Source: Leptospira koniambonensis (lineage in GTDB: Bacteria; Spirochaetota; Leptospiria; Leptospirales; Leptospiraceae). Taken from it: a DNA stretch of 64,000 nucleotides. The DNA lies in contig NZ_RQFY01000004.1 of the NCBI RefSeq assembly GCF_004769555.1, positions 1,302,001 through 1,366,000 of the forward strand. Reading direction: 5' to 3'. The notes beneath the pieces were generated by a model that ran no database searches, was not told where the DNA came from, and saw only the letters and a program-made list of their open reading frames with translations. Positions 15,532 to 24,448 of the stretch are shown here, piece after piece (position 1 is the stretch's first letter; every line of letters begins with the position of its first letter). Both the position numbers and the translations under genes were made by a program.

Positions 15532-15550
15532 TGACTGAACTCTTTTAGGA

Positions 15551-16852
15551 TTGATCAATTACACTCTAAGAAAATTCTCTTTCGCAATGTTATTCGTAAC
15601 GATAGCTTACCTGAAGTTTTTGACAATAATCATCGCAGTATATTGGATATTATCCTTATTTAAGAATTCGAATTTAAGAAAGTGTTGGTTATTAGTCGGA
15701 GGAATCTATTTTTGGGGCCAAGATTACATAACTGATCATAGATTTCCTTTTTTGTTATGTGTGTCTCTTTTCGGAAATTATTCTATCTACCTTCTATTCA
15801 CTAGAAAGAAGAAACAATTTGGGACTTGGGTTGCAGTATTATTTAATCTTGGAGTTCTCCTATTTAATTTTCGCGATTTTTATTTATTAATATTTCAACT
15901 TTTCGATTTAAAGGATTCGTTTTCATATTATAGAACTCTTGGGATCAGTTTTTATTCGATCGCTTTCATTCAGTTTCATTTTGATCTGTATAAGAATGAA
16001 AAAATCGAAAAGGTTTCTATGCTAGACTTTTTCCTTTTCGGATCCTTTTTCCCCATTTCCAATGCCGGCCCAATACCTAGGTGGAGAAAATTTATGCAGG
16101 AATTTCAGCCTACTCTGAGTATTTTTTATTCCTGCATGCGGAAGGGACTATTTTGGATTTTATACGGATTCTTAAAGAAAATTTTATTGGCAGATCCTGC
16201 TGGGCAATATGCCGATATGGTGTTCTTTAGACCATCCGAGGCAAAATCTAGTTCAGACCTGATATTGGGATTTTATCTAAATACATTTGTGATCTATTTA
16301 GATTTTTCAAGTTATGCTGATATAGCCAGAGGTTCTGCAAAACTTTTCGGATACGATTTACCCATGAACTTTAGGGCTCCATTTTTGGCAGATTCAGTAT
16401 TTGCCTATTTATTGAGATGGAATCGGACGTTAGGTATTTTTTTGAAAGAGAGATTTTATTCTTTAATTCGTTATTCTAAGATGCCAGTCGCTCTGATACT
16501 CGGAATTTTCTGTTCCTTCTATTTTCTTTGGTTAAGAATTTCTTGGGTGAATTTGATTTTTGGCGGTGTGTTGTTTGTAGCTCTTGTCTTAGAATATAAG
16601 TTTCCATTTCATAATTTTAATACAAAATTTTCGAAACCAATTCGCATTTTAATAAGTTTTCATATTTGGGTGTTTTTATGGATGGTAGTTCGTTTTAATG
16701 ATTGGAGAAGGATAGAAAGTTACTTTTATAAAATACGAGAGTCCGGCCCCGACATATTCGAGTCCGGATCTATAATCCATATTTTTATCATTTTTGGAAT
16801 TGTTCTTCTGTCTCAGTTTTTGGAGAAGAGGTATAGAAAGGTCTTTCTTTAA
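15551..16852 (+). CDS. MBOAT-family membrane protein lacking the usual histidines
   Basis: Up to 433 aa, almost all hydrophobic segments. FPISNAGPIPRWRKFMQEF (about 168-186) and YLDFSSYADIARGSAKLFGYDLP (249-271) are the conserved core of AlgI/DltB-like membrane-bound O-acyltransferases, and LLRWNRTLGIFLKERF follows in place of the usual RRWH-x-TLS. N291 replaces that histidine. In the second motif LWLRISW (326-332) replaces LWHGASW, so L328 stands where the catalytic His should be. The protein probably cannot do normal MBOAT chemistry. The start is uncertain: TTG 15551, or ATG 15587, neither with a good ribosome-binding site. It overlaps the convergent GST gene by 4 bases. Confidence 0.75.
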   Translation: MINYTLRKFSFAMLFVTIAYLKFLTIIIAVYWILSLFKNSNLRKCWLLVGGIYFWGQDYITDHRFPFLLCVSLFGNYSIYLLFTRKKKQFGTWVAVLFNLGVLLFNFRDFYLLIFQLFDLKDSFSYYRTLGISFYSIAFIQFHFDLYKNEKIEKVSMLDFFLFGSFFPISNAGPIPRWRKFMQEFQPTLSIFYSCMRKGLFWILYGFLKKILLADPAGQYADMVFFRPSEAKSSSDLILGFYLNTFVIYLDFSSYADIARGSAKLFGYDLPMNFRAPFLADSVFAYLLRWNRTLGIFLKERFYSLIRYSKMPVALILGIFCSFYFLWLRISWVNLIFGGVLFVALVLEYKFPFHNFNTKFSKPIRILISFHIWVFLWMVVRFNDWRRIESYFYKIRESGPDIFESGSIIHIFIIFGIVLLSQFLEKRYRKVFL

Positions 16853-17478
16853 GATACTTCTAATTTGGCTCCTTCTCCCCAGGATTTGTAAGAAGGTAAA
16901 TTAGAGATGGTTTGCACATACTCGCTTGCTTTAGGCCCAAGTTTTACTCCGTACGTTATAAATCTAGAAACCACTGGAGCGTAGAACGCATCAGCTATGG
17001 AGAAGTTTTGGCCGAACAAGAACGGTCCCCCGTAGGAGCTCAAACATTCTTCCCAAAGGTTTTGGATCCGATCGATATCCTTCTTTGCGTCTTCCGGTAC
17101 GGAGAAGTCGGACTTTCTGCCATGAAAATTCATGCTTAGATTAGATCTTAGGCCTGTGAATCCTGAATGCATTTCTGCAGTTATGGATCTTGCCTTGGCT
17201 CTCACGATTTGATCCTTGGGCCAGAGTGCCTTCTCCGCATATTTTTCTGCCAAATATTCCGCGATACTAAGACTGTCCCAAACTCTTAGGTCTCCATCAT
17301 TTAAGACAGGGACCTTTTTAGAAGGGGAATACTTATCGATTATGGCTGCATATTCAGGTGTGAATAGTTTTAAGGAGATCTCTTCGAAAGGGATCCCGAA
17401 TTGAGTGAGTAGGATCCATGGGCGGAAAGACCAGGAAGAGATGTTTTTATTTCCGATTACAAGTTTCAGATCGCTCAT
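16849..17478 (-). CDS. glutathione S-transferase family protein
   Basis: 209 aa from ATG 17478. The N-terminal thioredoxin-like domain (KLVIGNKNISSWSFRPWILL, then KKVPVLNDGDLRVWDSLSIAEYL with the cis-Pro VP and the DS pair that bind glutathione) is followed by a helical domain with FSIADAFYAPVVSRF. This SSWS-type N-terminus is found in a bacterial subgroup of GSTs with a Ser active site. The substrate is unknown. The frame extends to a TTG at 17514, but the family begins at MSDLKLVIGNK. Confidence 0.87.
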   Translation of the reverse strand: MSDLKLVIGNKNISSWSFRPWILLTQFGIPFEEISLKLFTPEYAAIIDKYSPSKKVPVLNDGDLRVWDSLSIAEYLAEKYAEKALWPKDQIVRAKARSITAEMHSGFTGLRSNLSMNFHGRKSDFSVPEDAKKDIDRIQNLWEECLSSYGGPFLFGQNFSIADAFYAPVVSRFITYGVKLGPKASEYVQTISNLPSYKSWGEGAKLEVS

Positions 17479-17784
17479 AACTTTAAGATCTCTCAAGGCG
17501 GGATGATTCTGCAAGAAAGTAATCCTTTCGAGTTAGTAAGTTTTTGTAGAGATTGATACAGAAGCTTTCAATTAGTTTGCCTTTCTTTTGCTACAATTAG
17601 CTTCGAGAATTTAGATGATCAAGTGCACATAATCCAGTGAAGGTTGGATGTATTCATTTAACAGTGAGACTTCTTCTTAGTATTCTAGGAATGGTTTGTA
17701 GGATTTTTTTAAAAATCCATGTCTTAAGTTATTAATAAGAGAGAAATCTTTTCGAAAAGAATCGAGCGGTTTCTTAGATACAAA
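17479..17784. promoter_or_regulatory. intergenic region with two perfect palindromes before a LuxR-type gene
   Basis: GGATTTTT-TT-AAAAATCC lies at 17701-17718. TCTTTTCGAAAAGA, a perfect 14-base palindrome, lies at 17747-17760, only 24 bases before the ATG of the PAS-LuxR regulator. The second is a candidate operator, possibly autoregulatory. No gene is seen in the stretch. Confidence 0.4.
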
Positions 17785-18846
17785 ATGAATCGGATGGATC
17801 TAAGCTTGGAAAACGTTAAAGAAATTATTCAAACACAAGAAAGTATGCCCGATATTTTGTTAATTTGTGATTCGAGCGGAAGGATCCTTCATATTAACGA
17901 GAATGGAAGGAAGATGCTTAGCATTGCTTCTGTTGAATCTGCTAAGAGTATGAGTATTACTGATCTTCTTTCAGAGACGGATCAAAAATATTTCGAAACA
18001 GTTATACTACCTAATGTAAGCAAATCGGGAGAGTTTGAAGGAAGAGGACTTCATCTAATGAAGAAGGACGGAAGTTTCCTACAAACAAAACAACATGCTT
18101 ATCTAATGCCGGAGAAATCTTATCTATTCGTATTCACGGAAGATAAAGAATCAGAAGCAGGAAAGAAGGAAGCTTTGTACAAAGCATTCCAACAATCTCA
18201 AAACGGAATGTTCTTAACCGATAAAGAAGGTGTTATCCTTGCGGTGAATAAACAGTTCGAAAAAATTTCCGGCTTAAAAGAGAATGAACTTATAGGAAAA
18301 ACTCCAAAAGCATTCCAGTCCGGAGCGGGAGCATCTAAAACTTTTTATGATGAGTTTTGGGAATCAGTTCTGCAAGGTTCAGTTTCTATCTCTAATTCGA
18401 ATCTCAAAAATAGTTTCGTAAAAGATTGGAAACAAAATGTTCTTCCTATCAAAGATCGTAATGGAGAAGTTTCCAGCTTCTTAAGCACTATTCTTGCGAA
18501 TCCTGAGCTTTCTGAGTCTGGAGAAGCAAAGAATAATTTAGATTTTGCAAAATCTCCATCTGATACTTTCAGAAAATATGAAGGTATGGATAGAGAAGCT
18601 CTGATCGGAATTTTAAGAGATAAAACAAAACTCACTAAAAAAGAAACAGAGATCTGTGCGGGAATTGCTTCCGGCAAGGATAAGAGTCGGATCAGCGAAG
18701 ACCTAGGTATCCATCCTGGGACTATGAAAAACCATCTTAAATCGATTTATAGAAAGACTATCGATCTAGAAAAAGAGATCCCAGGTCCAGAACGCGACAA
18801 GCTTCAGAGACTTACAATTTACCTCTTCCGTTTACTCGGTGAGTGA
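17785..18846 (+). CDS. PAS-domain regulator with LuxR-type helix-turn-helix
   Basis: 353 aa. Two PAS domains are visible, at about 18-118 (ILLICDSSGRILHINENGRKML) and 130-240 (GMFLTDKEGVILAVNKQFEKISGLKENELIGKTP). A C-terminal HTH at about 278-345 has LTKKETEICAGIASGKDKSRISEDLGIHPGTMKNHLKSIYRK, the LuxR/FixJ-type HTH with 'TMKNHLKSIYRK' as recognition helix. There is no receiver or kinase domain, so it looks like a one-component sensor reading a cytoplasmic signal such as redox, gas or a small ligand; no cofactor residue can be named. It converges with msrA, ending 2 bases from it. Confidence 0.85.
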   Translation: MNRMDLSLENVKEIIQTQESMPDILLICDSSGRILHINENGRKMLSIASVESAKSMSITDLLSETDQKYFETVILPNVSKSGEFEGRGLHLMKKDGSFLQTKQHAYLMPEKSYLFVFTEDKESEAGKKEALYKAFQQSQNGMFLTDKEGVILAVNKQFEKISGLKENELIGKTPKAFQSGAGASKTFYDEFWESVLQGSVSISNSNLKNSFVKDWKQNVLPIKDRNGEVSSFLSTILANPELSESGEAKNNLDFAKSPSDTFRKYEGMDREALIGILRDKTKLTKKETEICAGIASGKDKSRISEDLGIHPGTMKNHLKSIYRKTIDLEKEIPGPERDKLQRLTIYLFRLLGE

Positions 18847-18847
18847 G

Positions 18848-19477
18848 TTAGTCTGGTTTAGCTCCCCAGACTTCTTTCACGTAATCCTCTCTTCCAGAAC
18901 CCTTTCTGTATTGTTTATAATGCGTAGGGTTCTTTTTATAATAATCCTGATGATATTCTTCTGCGGGATAAAATTCTGATGCTTGCAATATCTCCACAGC
19001 AATCGGAGAGGAGAATTTTTTAGAAGCTCCTATTTTATCCTTAAACTCTTGGGCTAATTTTCTCTGAGCCTCATTCTTAAAATAGATAGCTGCTCTATAC
19101 TGATTACCTCTATCTGCGAATTGCCCTCCTGAATCTGTTGGATCTATTTGCCTCCAATATGTGTCCAAAAGTTTTGCATAATCTATCTTTTTGGGATCGT
19201 ATGTGATCAATACTGATTCTCTGTGTCCAGTTCTCCCGTAACCTACGTCTTCGTATGTGGGGTTTATCTCCTTTCCACCTGTATATCCTGAGATTACGGA
19301 TATGACACCAGGTAGTTTTTCGAAAGGTCCTTCCATACACCAAAAACATCCACCTGCAAAAATGGCTGTTTCTGTTTTGGGATTTTCTTTGGAGTGAAGT
19401 ATATTCGAAAAACCAAATATTATGAATATTATAAGTATGGATTCTAATCTTATAAGTTTGAACAAATTTTCTATCAT
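18848..19477 (-). CDS. msrA: peptide-methionine (S)-S-oxide reductase MsrA, exported
   Basis: 209 aa. AGGCFWCMEGPFEKLPGV (41-58) holds the catalytic Cys44 of MsrA; GYTGG, GYGRTGHRESVLITYDP and PAEEYHQDYYKKNP complete the family. MsrA reduces the S-epimer of methionine sulfoxide in proteins. Residues 1-29 (basic start, then LESILIIFIIFGFSNIL) look like a signal peptide or anchor, so this copy likely acts in the periplasm. The C-terminal Cys pair found in some MsrA proteins is absent, so recycling would rely on the second Cys of GCFWC or on an external reductant. Confidence 0.92.
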   Translation of the reverse strand: MIENLFKLIRLESILIIFIIFGFSNILHSKENPKTETAIFAGGCFWCMEGPFEKLPGVISVISGYTGGKEINPTYEDVGYGRTGHRESVLITYDPKKIDYAKLLDTYWRQIDPTDSGGQFADRGNQYRAAIYFKNEAQRKLAQEFKDKIGASKKFSSPIAVEILQASEFYPAEEYHQDYYKKNPTHYKQYRKGSGREDYVKEVWGAKPD

Positions 19478-19709
19478 ACGGTTCCTCGTGGTTCCATTTT
19501 TTTATGAATTTTTAATCTAACTATTCTTACTGATCACTTGTTCGTATTTTGATTTTTTACAAAAAATCCTGGTAAGCACAAGCTGGATCAATTTCAGTAG
19601 TTATGGATACTTTCGACTGACGTCGGAAAAAGTTACGGACTTATCAAACCGTTTCCAATTCTGGGTTTTTATTCTTTATATAGAATATGCCCGCCCGTGC
19701 CGAGTATCG

Positions 19710-21941
19710 ATGAATTTAAAATCAAAACAATTTCTTTCCAATCTTCCTTACGATCTTTCCTCAAGTATCGCAGTATTTTTAGTAGCTATTCCACTTTGTT
19801 TGGGGATTGCTCATGCGTCCGGTGCACCCTTATTTTCTGGGATTATCTCCGGTTTTATAGGTGGGATCGTAGTAGGAACCTTTAGTAAATCTGCCTTAAG
19901 TGTTTCAGGGCCCACTGCAAGTTTGACTGCGATTGTTCTTTCAGGTATCAAAGATCTGGGGAACTTCGAAGCTTTTCTTCTCGCACTTTTAATTGCGGGA
20001 ATGATCCAAACTTTTCTTGGGATCTTGAGAACTGGTGCATTATCCGCTTATCTTCCTTCTGCAACAGTAGTCGGAATGTCCGTCGCGATAGGCCTACTTT
20101 TAGTTGTTAAACAATTGCCTCACTTAATCGGTTACGACGTCGAGGAATTCGGGGTAGAAGAGTTCGATATCACCAAAGAAGACGTGAACGAATCCTATCA
20201 TGATCCTCATGAAGCAAAAGAGACAAACTCTCTAATGTTGCTTGTGCACGCGTTCCGGAATTTACAAAGTAATGTTTTAGTGATCGGGATCATTTCCCTT
20301 TTATCCTTCTGGATTTGGGATAGATACTTTGCTAAAAAATTCAAATATGTTCCAGCGTCTTTAGTGGCGATCATACTCGGAACTGGTTCGAATTTACTTT
20401 TAGGTCATCTTCTTCCTGGAGGGGCTTTAACTCAGGACCACTTAGTTACTCTTCCGATTTTTAAAAATCCTTCCGAACTATTTGCTCATTTGGATTTTCC
20501 TAACTTCTCCTATTGGGACCAGGGCCCTGTATGGACATTGGCATTGACGATCGCGTTTGCTTCTTCTTTGGAATCTTTACTCTCTGTAGAAGTAGTGGAT
20601 AAACTGGACGAAGAGAATCGCAAAACTCCAATGTCTCAGGAATTGATCGCACAAGGTTTGGGGAATATGGCCTGCGGACTTGCGGGTGGGATACCGATCA
20701 CAAGTGTGGTGGTAAGAGGTTCAGTAAACGTTTCTTCTGGTGCGAAGACCAAATTTTCCGCGATCTTTCACGGGGCATGGATCGGGATCACTGTATTACT
20801 TTTTCCTAAATTTATGAATACCATTCCTTTGGCGTCTCTTGCTGCGATCTTGACTTTTACAGGTCTCAAACTCGCAAAACCTGCGATGTTCAAACTGATG
20901 TTCCAAAAAGGATATTCTCAGTTCCTTCCATTCTTGGCTACTGTGATAGTTACATTCTTCTCCAATGTTCTGATCGGGACATTCTGCGGTATCTTGGTGT
21001 CTTTGGTTTTTGTTTTATACGAAGATCATAGGACTGCGATCTACAGAGAAGATCGACATGGTAAGTTTAGAAGGATCATTTTAGGGGAAAACTTAGGCTT
21101 CTTCCATAAGGCAAAGATCAAGGCGGTTTTAGAAAGCCAACCTTCTGGGATCACCTTGGAGATAGACGGAACTAGAACACTTCATATGGATCAGGATATT
21201 CGAGAGTTGATCCACGAATTTAGAAAAAATGCCCACCGTAAAGGGATTACGGTGATCCTAGGAGGGATACCGAATATGGAAAATGATATCGAATCCTTGA
21301 AAAAAGAAATGAGCGAATCTTATCAAAAATTACTGAAGAATAACCAAGAATGGGTGGAAGAAAGAACTGCAGAAGATCCTGAGTTTTTCTCTCGCCATGC
21401 AGAGGGCCAAGCACCCCAAACATTATTCATTGGATGTAGCGACTCCAGAGTTCCTGTGAACGTGATCACTAAAACAAATCCCGGGGAAATTTTCGTAACC
21501 AGAAATATTGCTAATGTGGTCTCTGTGGACGATATGTCTCTGTTTAGTGTGGTTCAATATGCGATCGATGCATTAAACGTAAAACATATCATTGTTTGCG
21601 GCCATATTGGTTGTGGGGGAGTTCGAGCTGCTCTACAAGGAAAGGCCACAGGTCTTATCGACAATTGGATCACTCATATTAAGGATGTGTATCTAAAACA
21701 TAGAGAAGAATTAGATGCTCTTCCCGAAGACAAAAGAGAAGAAAGACTGATCCATCTGAATGTTGCAGAACAAGTCGTGAACTTATATAAGACCGGAATG
21801 ATACAGAATGCTTTGGCGAAGTATGGATTTCCGGAGATACACGGTTGGGTTTACGATATCCGAAACGGACAGATCAGCGAAGTAGATTATAAGGACATTC
21901 TCTCCAAGGAACTTGGAGGATTATACGGTTATCCTAAATAG
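19710..21941 (+). CDS. SulP-type anion transporter fused to beta-carbonic anhydrase
   Basis: 743 aa. Residues 1-430 are a SulP/SLC26 transporter: about 10-12 membrane segments with LPYDLSSSIAVFLVAIPLCLGIA and the SLxxSVSGPTASLTAIV-like core. A short STAS-like part (about 445-530) follows. The C-terminal about 200 residues are a beta-carbonic anhydrase with zinc ligands C576, H632 and C635 and the Asp578 of CSDSRVP. Such fusions are known in several phyla and are thought to couple bicarbonate uptake or release to CO2 hydration. The 3' end overlaps the convergent Rnk-like gene by 8 bases. Confidence 0.92.
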   Translation: MNLKSKQFLSNLPYDLSSSIAVFLVAIPLCLGIAHASGAPLFSGIISGFIGGIVVGTFSKSALSVSGPTASLTAIVLSGIKDLGNFEAFLLALLIAGMIQTFLGILRTGALSAYLPSATVVGMSVAIGLLLVVKQLPHLIGYDVEEFGVEEFDITKEDVNESYHDPHEAKETNSLMLLVHAFRNLQSNVLVIGIISLLSFWIWDRYFAKKFKYVPASLVAIILGTGSNLLLGHLLPGGALTQDHLVTLPIFKNPSELFAHLDFPNFSYWDQGPVWTLALTIAFASSLESLLSVEVVDKLDEENRKTPMSQELIAQGLGNMACGLAGGIPITSVVVRGSVNVSSGAKTKFSAIFHGAWIGITVLLFPKFMNTIPLASLAAILTFTGLKLAKPAMFKLMFQKGYSQFLPFLATVIVTFFSNVLIGTFCGILVSLVFVLYEDHRTAIYREDRHGKFRRIILGENLGFFHKAKIKAVLESQPSGITLEIDGTRTLHMDQDIRELIHEFRKNAHRKGITVILGGIPNMENDIESLKKEMSESYQKLLKNNQEWVEERTAEDPEFFSRHAEGQAPQTLFIGCSDSRVPVNVITKTNPGEIFVTRNIANVVSVDDMSLFSVVQYAIDALNVKHIIVCGHIGCGGVRAALQGKATGLIDNWITHIKDVYLKHREELDALPEDKREERLIHLNVAEQVVNLYKTGMIQNALAKYGFPEIHGWVYDIRNGQISEVDYKDILSKELGGLYGYPK

Positions 21942-22341
21942 CAGCCGGTTGGTAGAGTAGTTCTTGGACTCTTAGGTATTTGTCCATTCCGTTGATCTCC
22001 CAACGGACAACTTCTCCCACCCTGGCGCCTAATACTGCAGAACCATGAGCGGAGAATAAGGAAAGTTTACCGTTAGCAGGAGCGTTTTCAGCATAATCAT
22101 CAGGATATACTAAGGTGAATTGAAATGCTTCTGCGTTGCCCAGATCTTTGAGCACGAATTTAGAATTCATAGTGATCAGATCTTGGGGAACTTGGTTTTG
22201 ATCTATCTTTTTAGCCTTAGATAGCGTCTTACGTATAATTTCTAAGATACTTGGTTGAACTACTGCTGCTTGGGCGGAAACCTCAAGGGTGGAAAGAATC
22301 CTTTGATGATCATTCTTTGAAAGAAATCTTTTACCACTCAT
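21934..22341 (-). CDS. GreA/GreB C-terminal domain protein (Rnk-like)
   Basis: 135 aa. The C-terminal half (KFVLKDLGNAEAFQFTLVYPDDYAENAPANGKLSLFSAHGSAVLGARVGEVVRWEINGMDKYLRVQELLYQP) is the FKBP-like domain of GreA/GreB transcription factors. The N-terminal part is too short for the Gre coiled coil, which places it with Rnk-type regulators that bind RNA polymerase but do not stimulate RNA cleavage. It lies alone on the minus strand. Confidence 0.85.
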   Translation of the reverse strand: MSGKRFLSKNDHQRILSTLEVSAQAAVVQPSILEIIRKTLSKAKKIDQNQVPQDLITMNSKFVLKDLGNAEAFQFTLVYPDDYAENAPANGKLSLFSAHGSAVLGARVGEVVRWEINGMDKYLRVQELLYQPAAI

Positions 22342-22520
22342 AACGCAGTACCTCCCTTAGAAAACAAATCCGAAACTTACATATCCGCATAATGTACTCA
22401 AGCGTTTTTCCTTTTCTTGAATTTTACGAAAATTGCATTCGTTTATGCGACATAGAATTTCATCTTTCTTCTAAATTATACTAAACGAAAGATAAGTTTC
22501 GTTCGACATAAGAAGAAGAC

Positions 22521-23102
22521 ATGTTCCTGACTTTGTTCCAGCCAACTAGAAATAAATCCTTCGCTTTAGTTAAATACCTGTTTCGTTTGGTTCGTAAAGA
22601 CGTTCGCCCTATACTCATCCTCCCTAAAGGAAGTTTAGGTCTAGAAGATGGGCTCAGTTTCGGAAGAATGATCTCCAGAATTTCTGATCATCGCTCTTCA
22701 GCAGTGTTGGGCTTCGCAGAAAATTTTTCCCAAGCAGTTCACTTCTGCAAAGAGATCAGGTCCGGTACTCTCGGTCATGCGGGAAGAGAACTTCCTATCT
22801 TTGTGGATGTCACAAGACTTGGTCTCGGCTCTAAGTCGGAAGATTTAGAAGAGGCCATCCTAGGTTTGGGGGAAAATTGGAGCAGGATTTTTCCTCTGAC
22901 TTGTTTTCTAGAAATAGGAAGGGACAGTTCTAGACTCGAAGAGGCAAGCGGCCGTACTTCTCTATTCAAAATTTCTTCTTTAGTCATGGAAAGAAAGGGA
23001 AAGGACTGGAGGTCTCTCAAGAGTGAGAAGAAGGATGAGGATCCGTACGAGGACTGGACCTACGAACTCATCTCTGATCTTCTTCCTGATCGAGGCGCTT
23101 GA
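22521..23102 (+). CDS. hypothetical protein
   Basis: 193 aa, cytoplasmic, no signal peptide. I do not recognise it. The N-terminal part is basic (PTRNKSFALVKYLFRLVRKDVRPILILPKG), followed by a mixed alpha/beta pattern (SAVLGFAENFSQAVHFCKEI, LPIFVDVTRLGLG) and an acidic, charged C-terminus. It lies before the SET-domain gene with a 158-bp gap, so joint transcription is possible but not shown. Confidence 0.65.
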   Translation: MFLTLFQPTRNKSFALVKYLFRLVRKDVRPILILPKGSLGLEDGLSFGRMISRISDHRSSAVLGFAENFSQAVHFCKEIRSGTLGHAGRELPIFVDVTRLGLGSKSEDLEEAILGLGENWSRIFPLTCFLEIGRDSSRLEEASGRTSLFKISSLVMERKGKDWRSLKSEKKDEDPYEDWTYELISDLLPDRGA

Positions 23103-23260
23103 AATTTTTTTCCAATTATGAATAAGACCCGACTGGACCGGTCTTTCTTTTTTAGGGGCCAAGCTAGGGGGTATTTCATATTTTTAATTGAAGTTTTTTC
23201 GATCTCGGTCTTGACTGATAAAAATTTTGCCCCTAATGGGGAAGAGCAGGTTGATCTTGC

Positions 23261-23791
23261 ATGATCGAAAGACGCACGAACAAGTTCGGGGAAAACGGAA
23301 TCTTCGCCTCTCAACCAATCGCTAAGGGAACTTTATTGTTCAGCTATAGCGAATGGATCGAAGATGAGGAATTCGGATGGAAAGTACTCTCCGTCTCGGA
23401 AGCCGATGAACTTCCGGAAGAGGAGAAGGAAATCTTCATGAAATACGGCTATGACGTAGACTTCGGCCTAGTCACTGGACCTTCCGGACCTGAATTTGTT
23501 ATCAATCATTCCAACTTTATGAACCATTCCTGCGATCCGAACATGTGGTACGATCAAATGGACAATATTATAGCCAAAAGGGATATAGAAGTTGGAGAAG
23601 AGCTGAATATTGACTACGGTAACTTCGTAGTGAACTTCGACCAGACTTTTGAATGCGCTTGCGGGTCTCCTAACTGCCGCAAATACATCCGCAAAGACGA
23701 TTGGAAAGTTTTACTGCCTCAGTACAATCTTAACTTTCCGACCTTCATGCATAAGGAAATTAAGAAGATCCTAGTAAAAGTCCCTGCTTAA
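23261..23791 (+). CDS. SET-domain protein-lysine methyltransferase
   Basis: 176 aa. FMNHSCDPNMWY (87-98) and GEELNIDYG (112-120) are the pseudoknot motifs of SET methyltransferases, binding S-adenosylmethionine and lysine, and the C-terminal C-A-C-x4-C (C132, C134, C139) is a post-SET zinc site. All the usual catalytic parts seem present, so it should be active. Family members methylate lysines on histones or other proteins; the bacterial substrate here is unknown. SET proteins are patchy in bacteria and are often explained by transfer from eukaryotes, though this is debated. Confidence 0.88.
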   Translation: MIERRTNKFGENGIFASQPIAKGTLLFSYSEWIEDEEFGWKVLSVSEADELPEEEKEIFMKYGYDVDFGLVTGPSGPEFVINHSNFMNHSCDPNMWYDQMDNIIAKRDIEVGEELNIDYGNFVVNFDQTFECACGSPNCRKYIRKDDWKVLLPQYNLNFPTFMHKEIKKILVKVPA

Positions 23792-23810
23792 AGGGGCTTC
23801 TTCTTTATAG

Positions 23811-23837
23811 ATCCAGGATCATTTCCTGATCCTGGAT
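23811..23837. terminator. hairpin between convergent SET and DUF2179 genes
   Basis: ATCCAGGATCA (23811-23821) and TGATCCTGGAT (23827-23837) form a perfect 11-bp stem with a 5-base loop. It includes the DUF2179 stop codon. No good T-run follows on either strand, so it is a probable but non-classical terminator for both genes. Confidence 0.45.
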
Positions 23838-24409
23838 TGCCTTCTCCATAGGATGCGGGCAAAACTTTCTCCTTCCTGTCCGGAAGTCTTCCACAGTTCC
23901 GGGTCGCTTGTCTTACGGGCATTCTCAATCGTATAAAAGGCACCAGGCGCAGTATTCTTTAGTATTCCAAGCACAATGGGTATATCCTTTCTTCTTAATA
24001 AGGATAGAATGACTTTAACGGGTCCTCTGGCTCCTTGTGCTTCTAGTGTAGTGGTGCGGTAGCCTGCTTGTGCCAGGTTCTGGACGATCTCTTCTCCTTT
24101 TTCAGGAACGATGATACGGATGAGTGAATGTCCTAAAGCGAGTTTTTCTTCTACCACCATTCCTAGAAAAGTGCCTGTAGCAAATCCGCCTGCGTATGCT
24201 ATATAGCAGAATACATTGCTTAGGTTTCTCATGATCTGAGTGATTACGATTAACCAGAGAAGTACTTCTACAAAACCAAGCATTGCTGCCAGGATCTTTC
24301 TTTCTCTGGAGATTAGAATGATACGGACTGTGCCTATGCTTACGTCCGTCATTCTGGCTAAATAAATTCCGAGGGGTAAAACTAGATAATCGAAGGCCCA
24401 GTTAGGCAT
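23819..24409 (-). CDS. UPF0316/DUF2179 membrane protein
   Basis: 196 aa. Three N-terminal membrane segments (about 10-30, 38-60, 66-84) with YLARMTDVSIGTVRIILISRERK, then a soluble DUF2179-type domain (ALGHSLIRIIVPEKGEEIVQNLAQAGYRTTTLEAQGARGPVKVILSLLRRKD). This matches the UPF0316 family (for example B. subtilis YebE). Function unknown. The C-terminal 30 residues are basic and not part of the family core. Confidence 0.85.
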   Translation of the reverse strand: MPNWAFDYLVLPLGIYLARMTDVSIGTVRIILISRERKILAAMLGFVEVLLWLIVITQIMRNLSNVFCYIAYAGGFATGTFLGMVVEEKLALGHSLIRIIVPEKGEEIVQNLAQAGYRTTTLEAQGARGPVKVILSLLRRKDIPIVLGILKNTAPGAFYTIENARKTSDPELWKTSGQEGESFARILWRRQSRIRK

Positions 24410-24448
24410 TCGATTATTCTGGAGGATACTTGGCGCTTGGCCAGCAAT

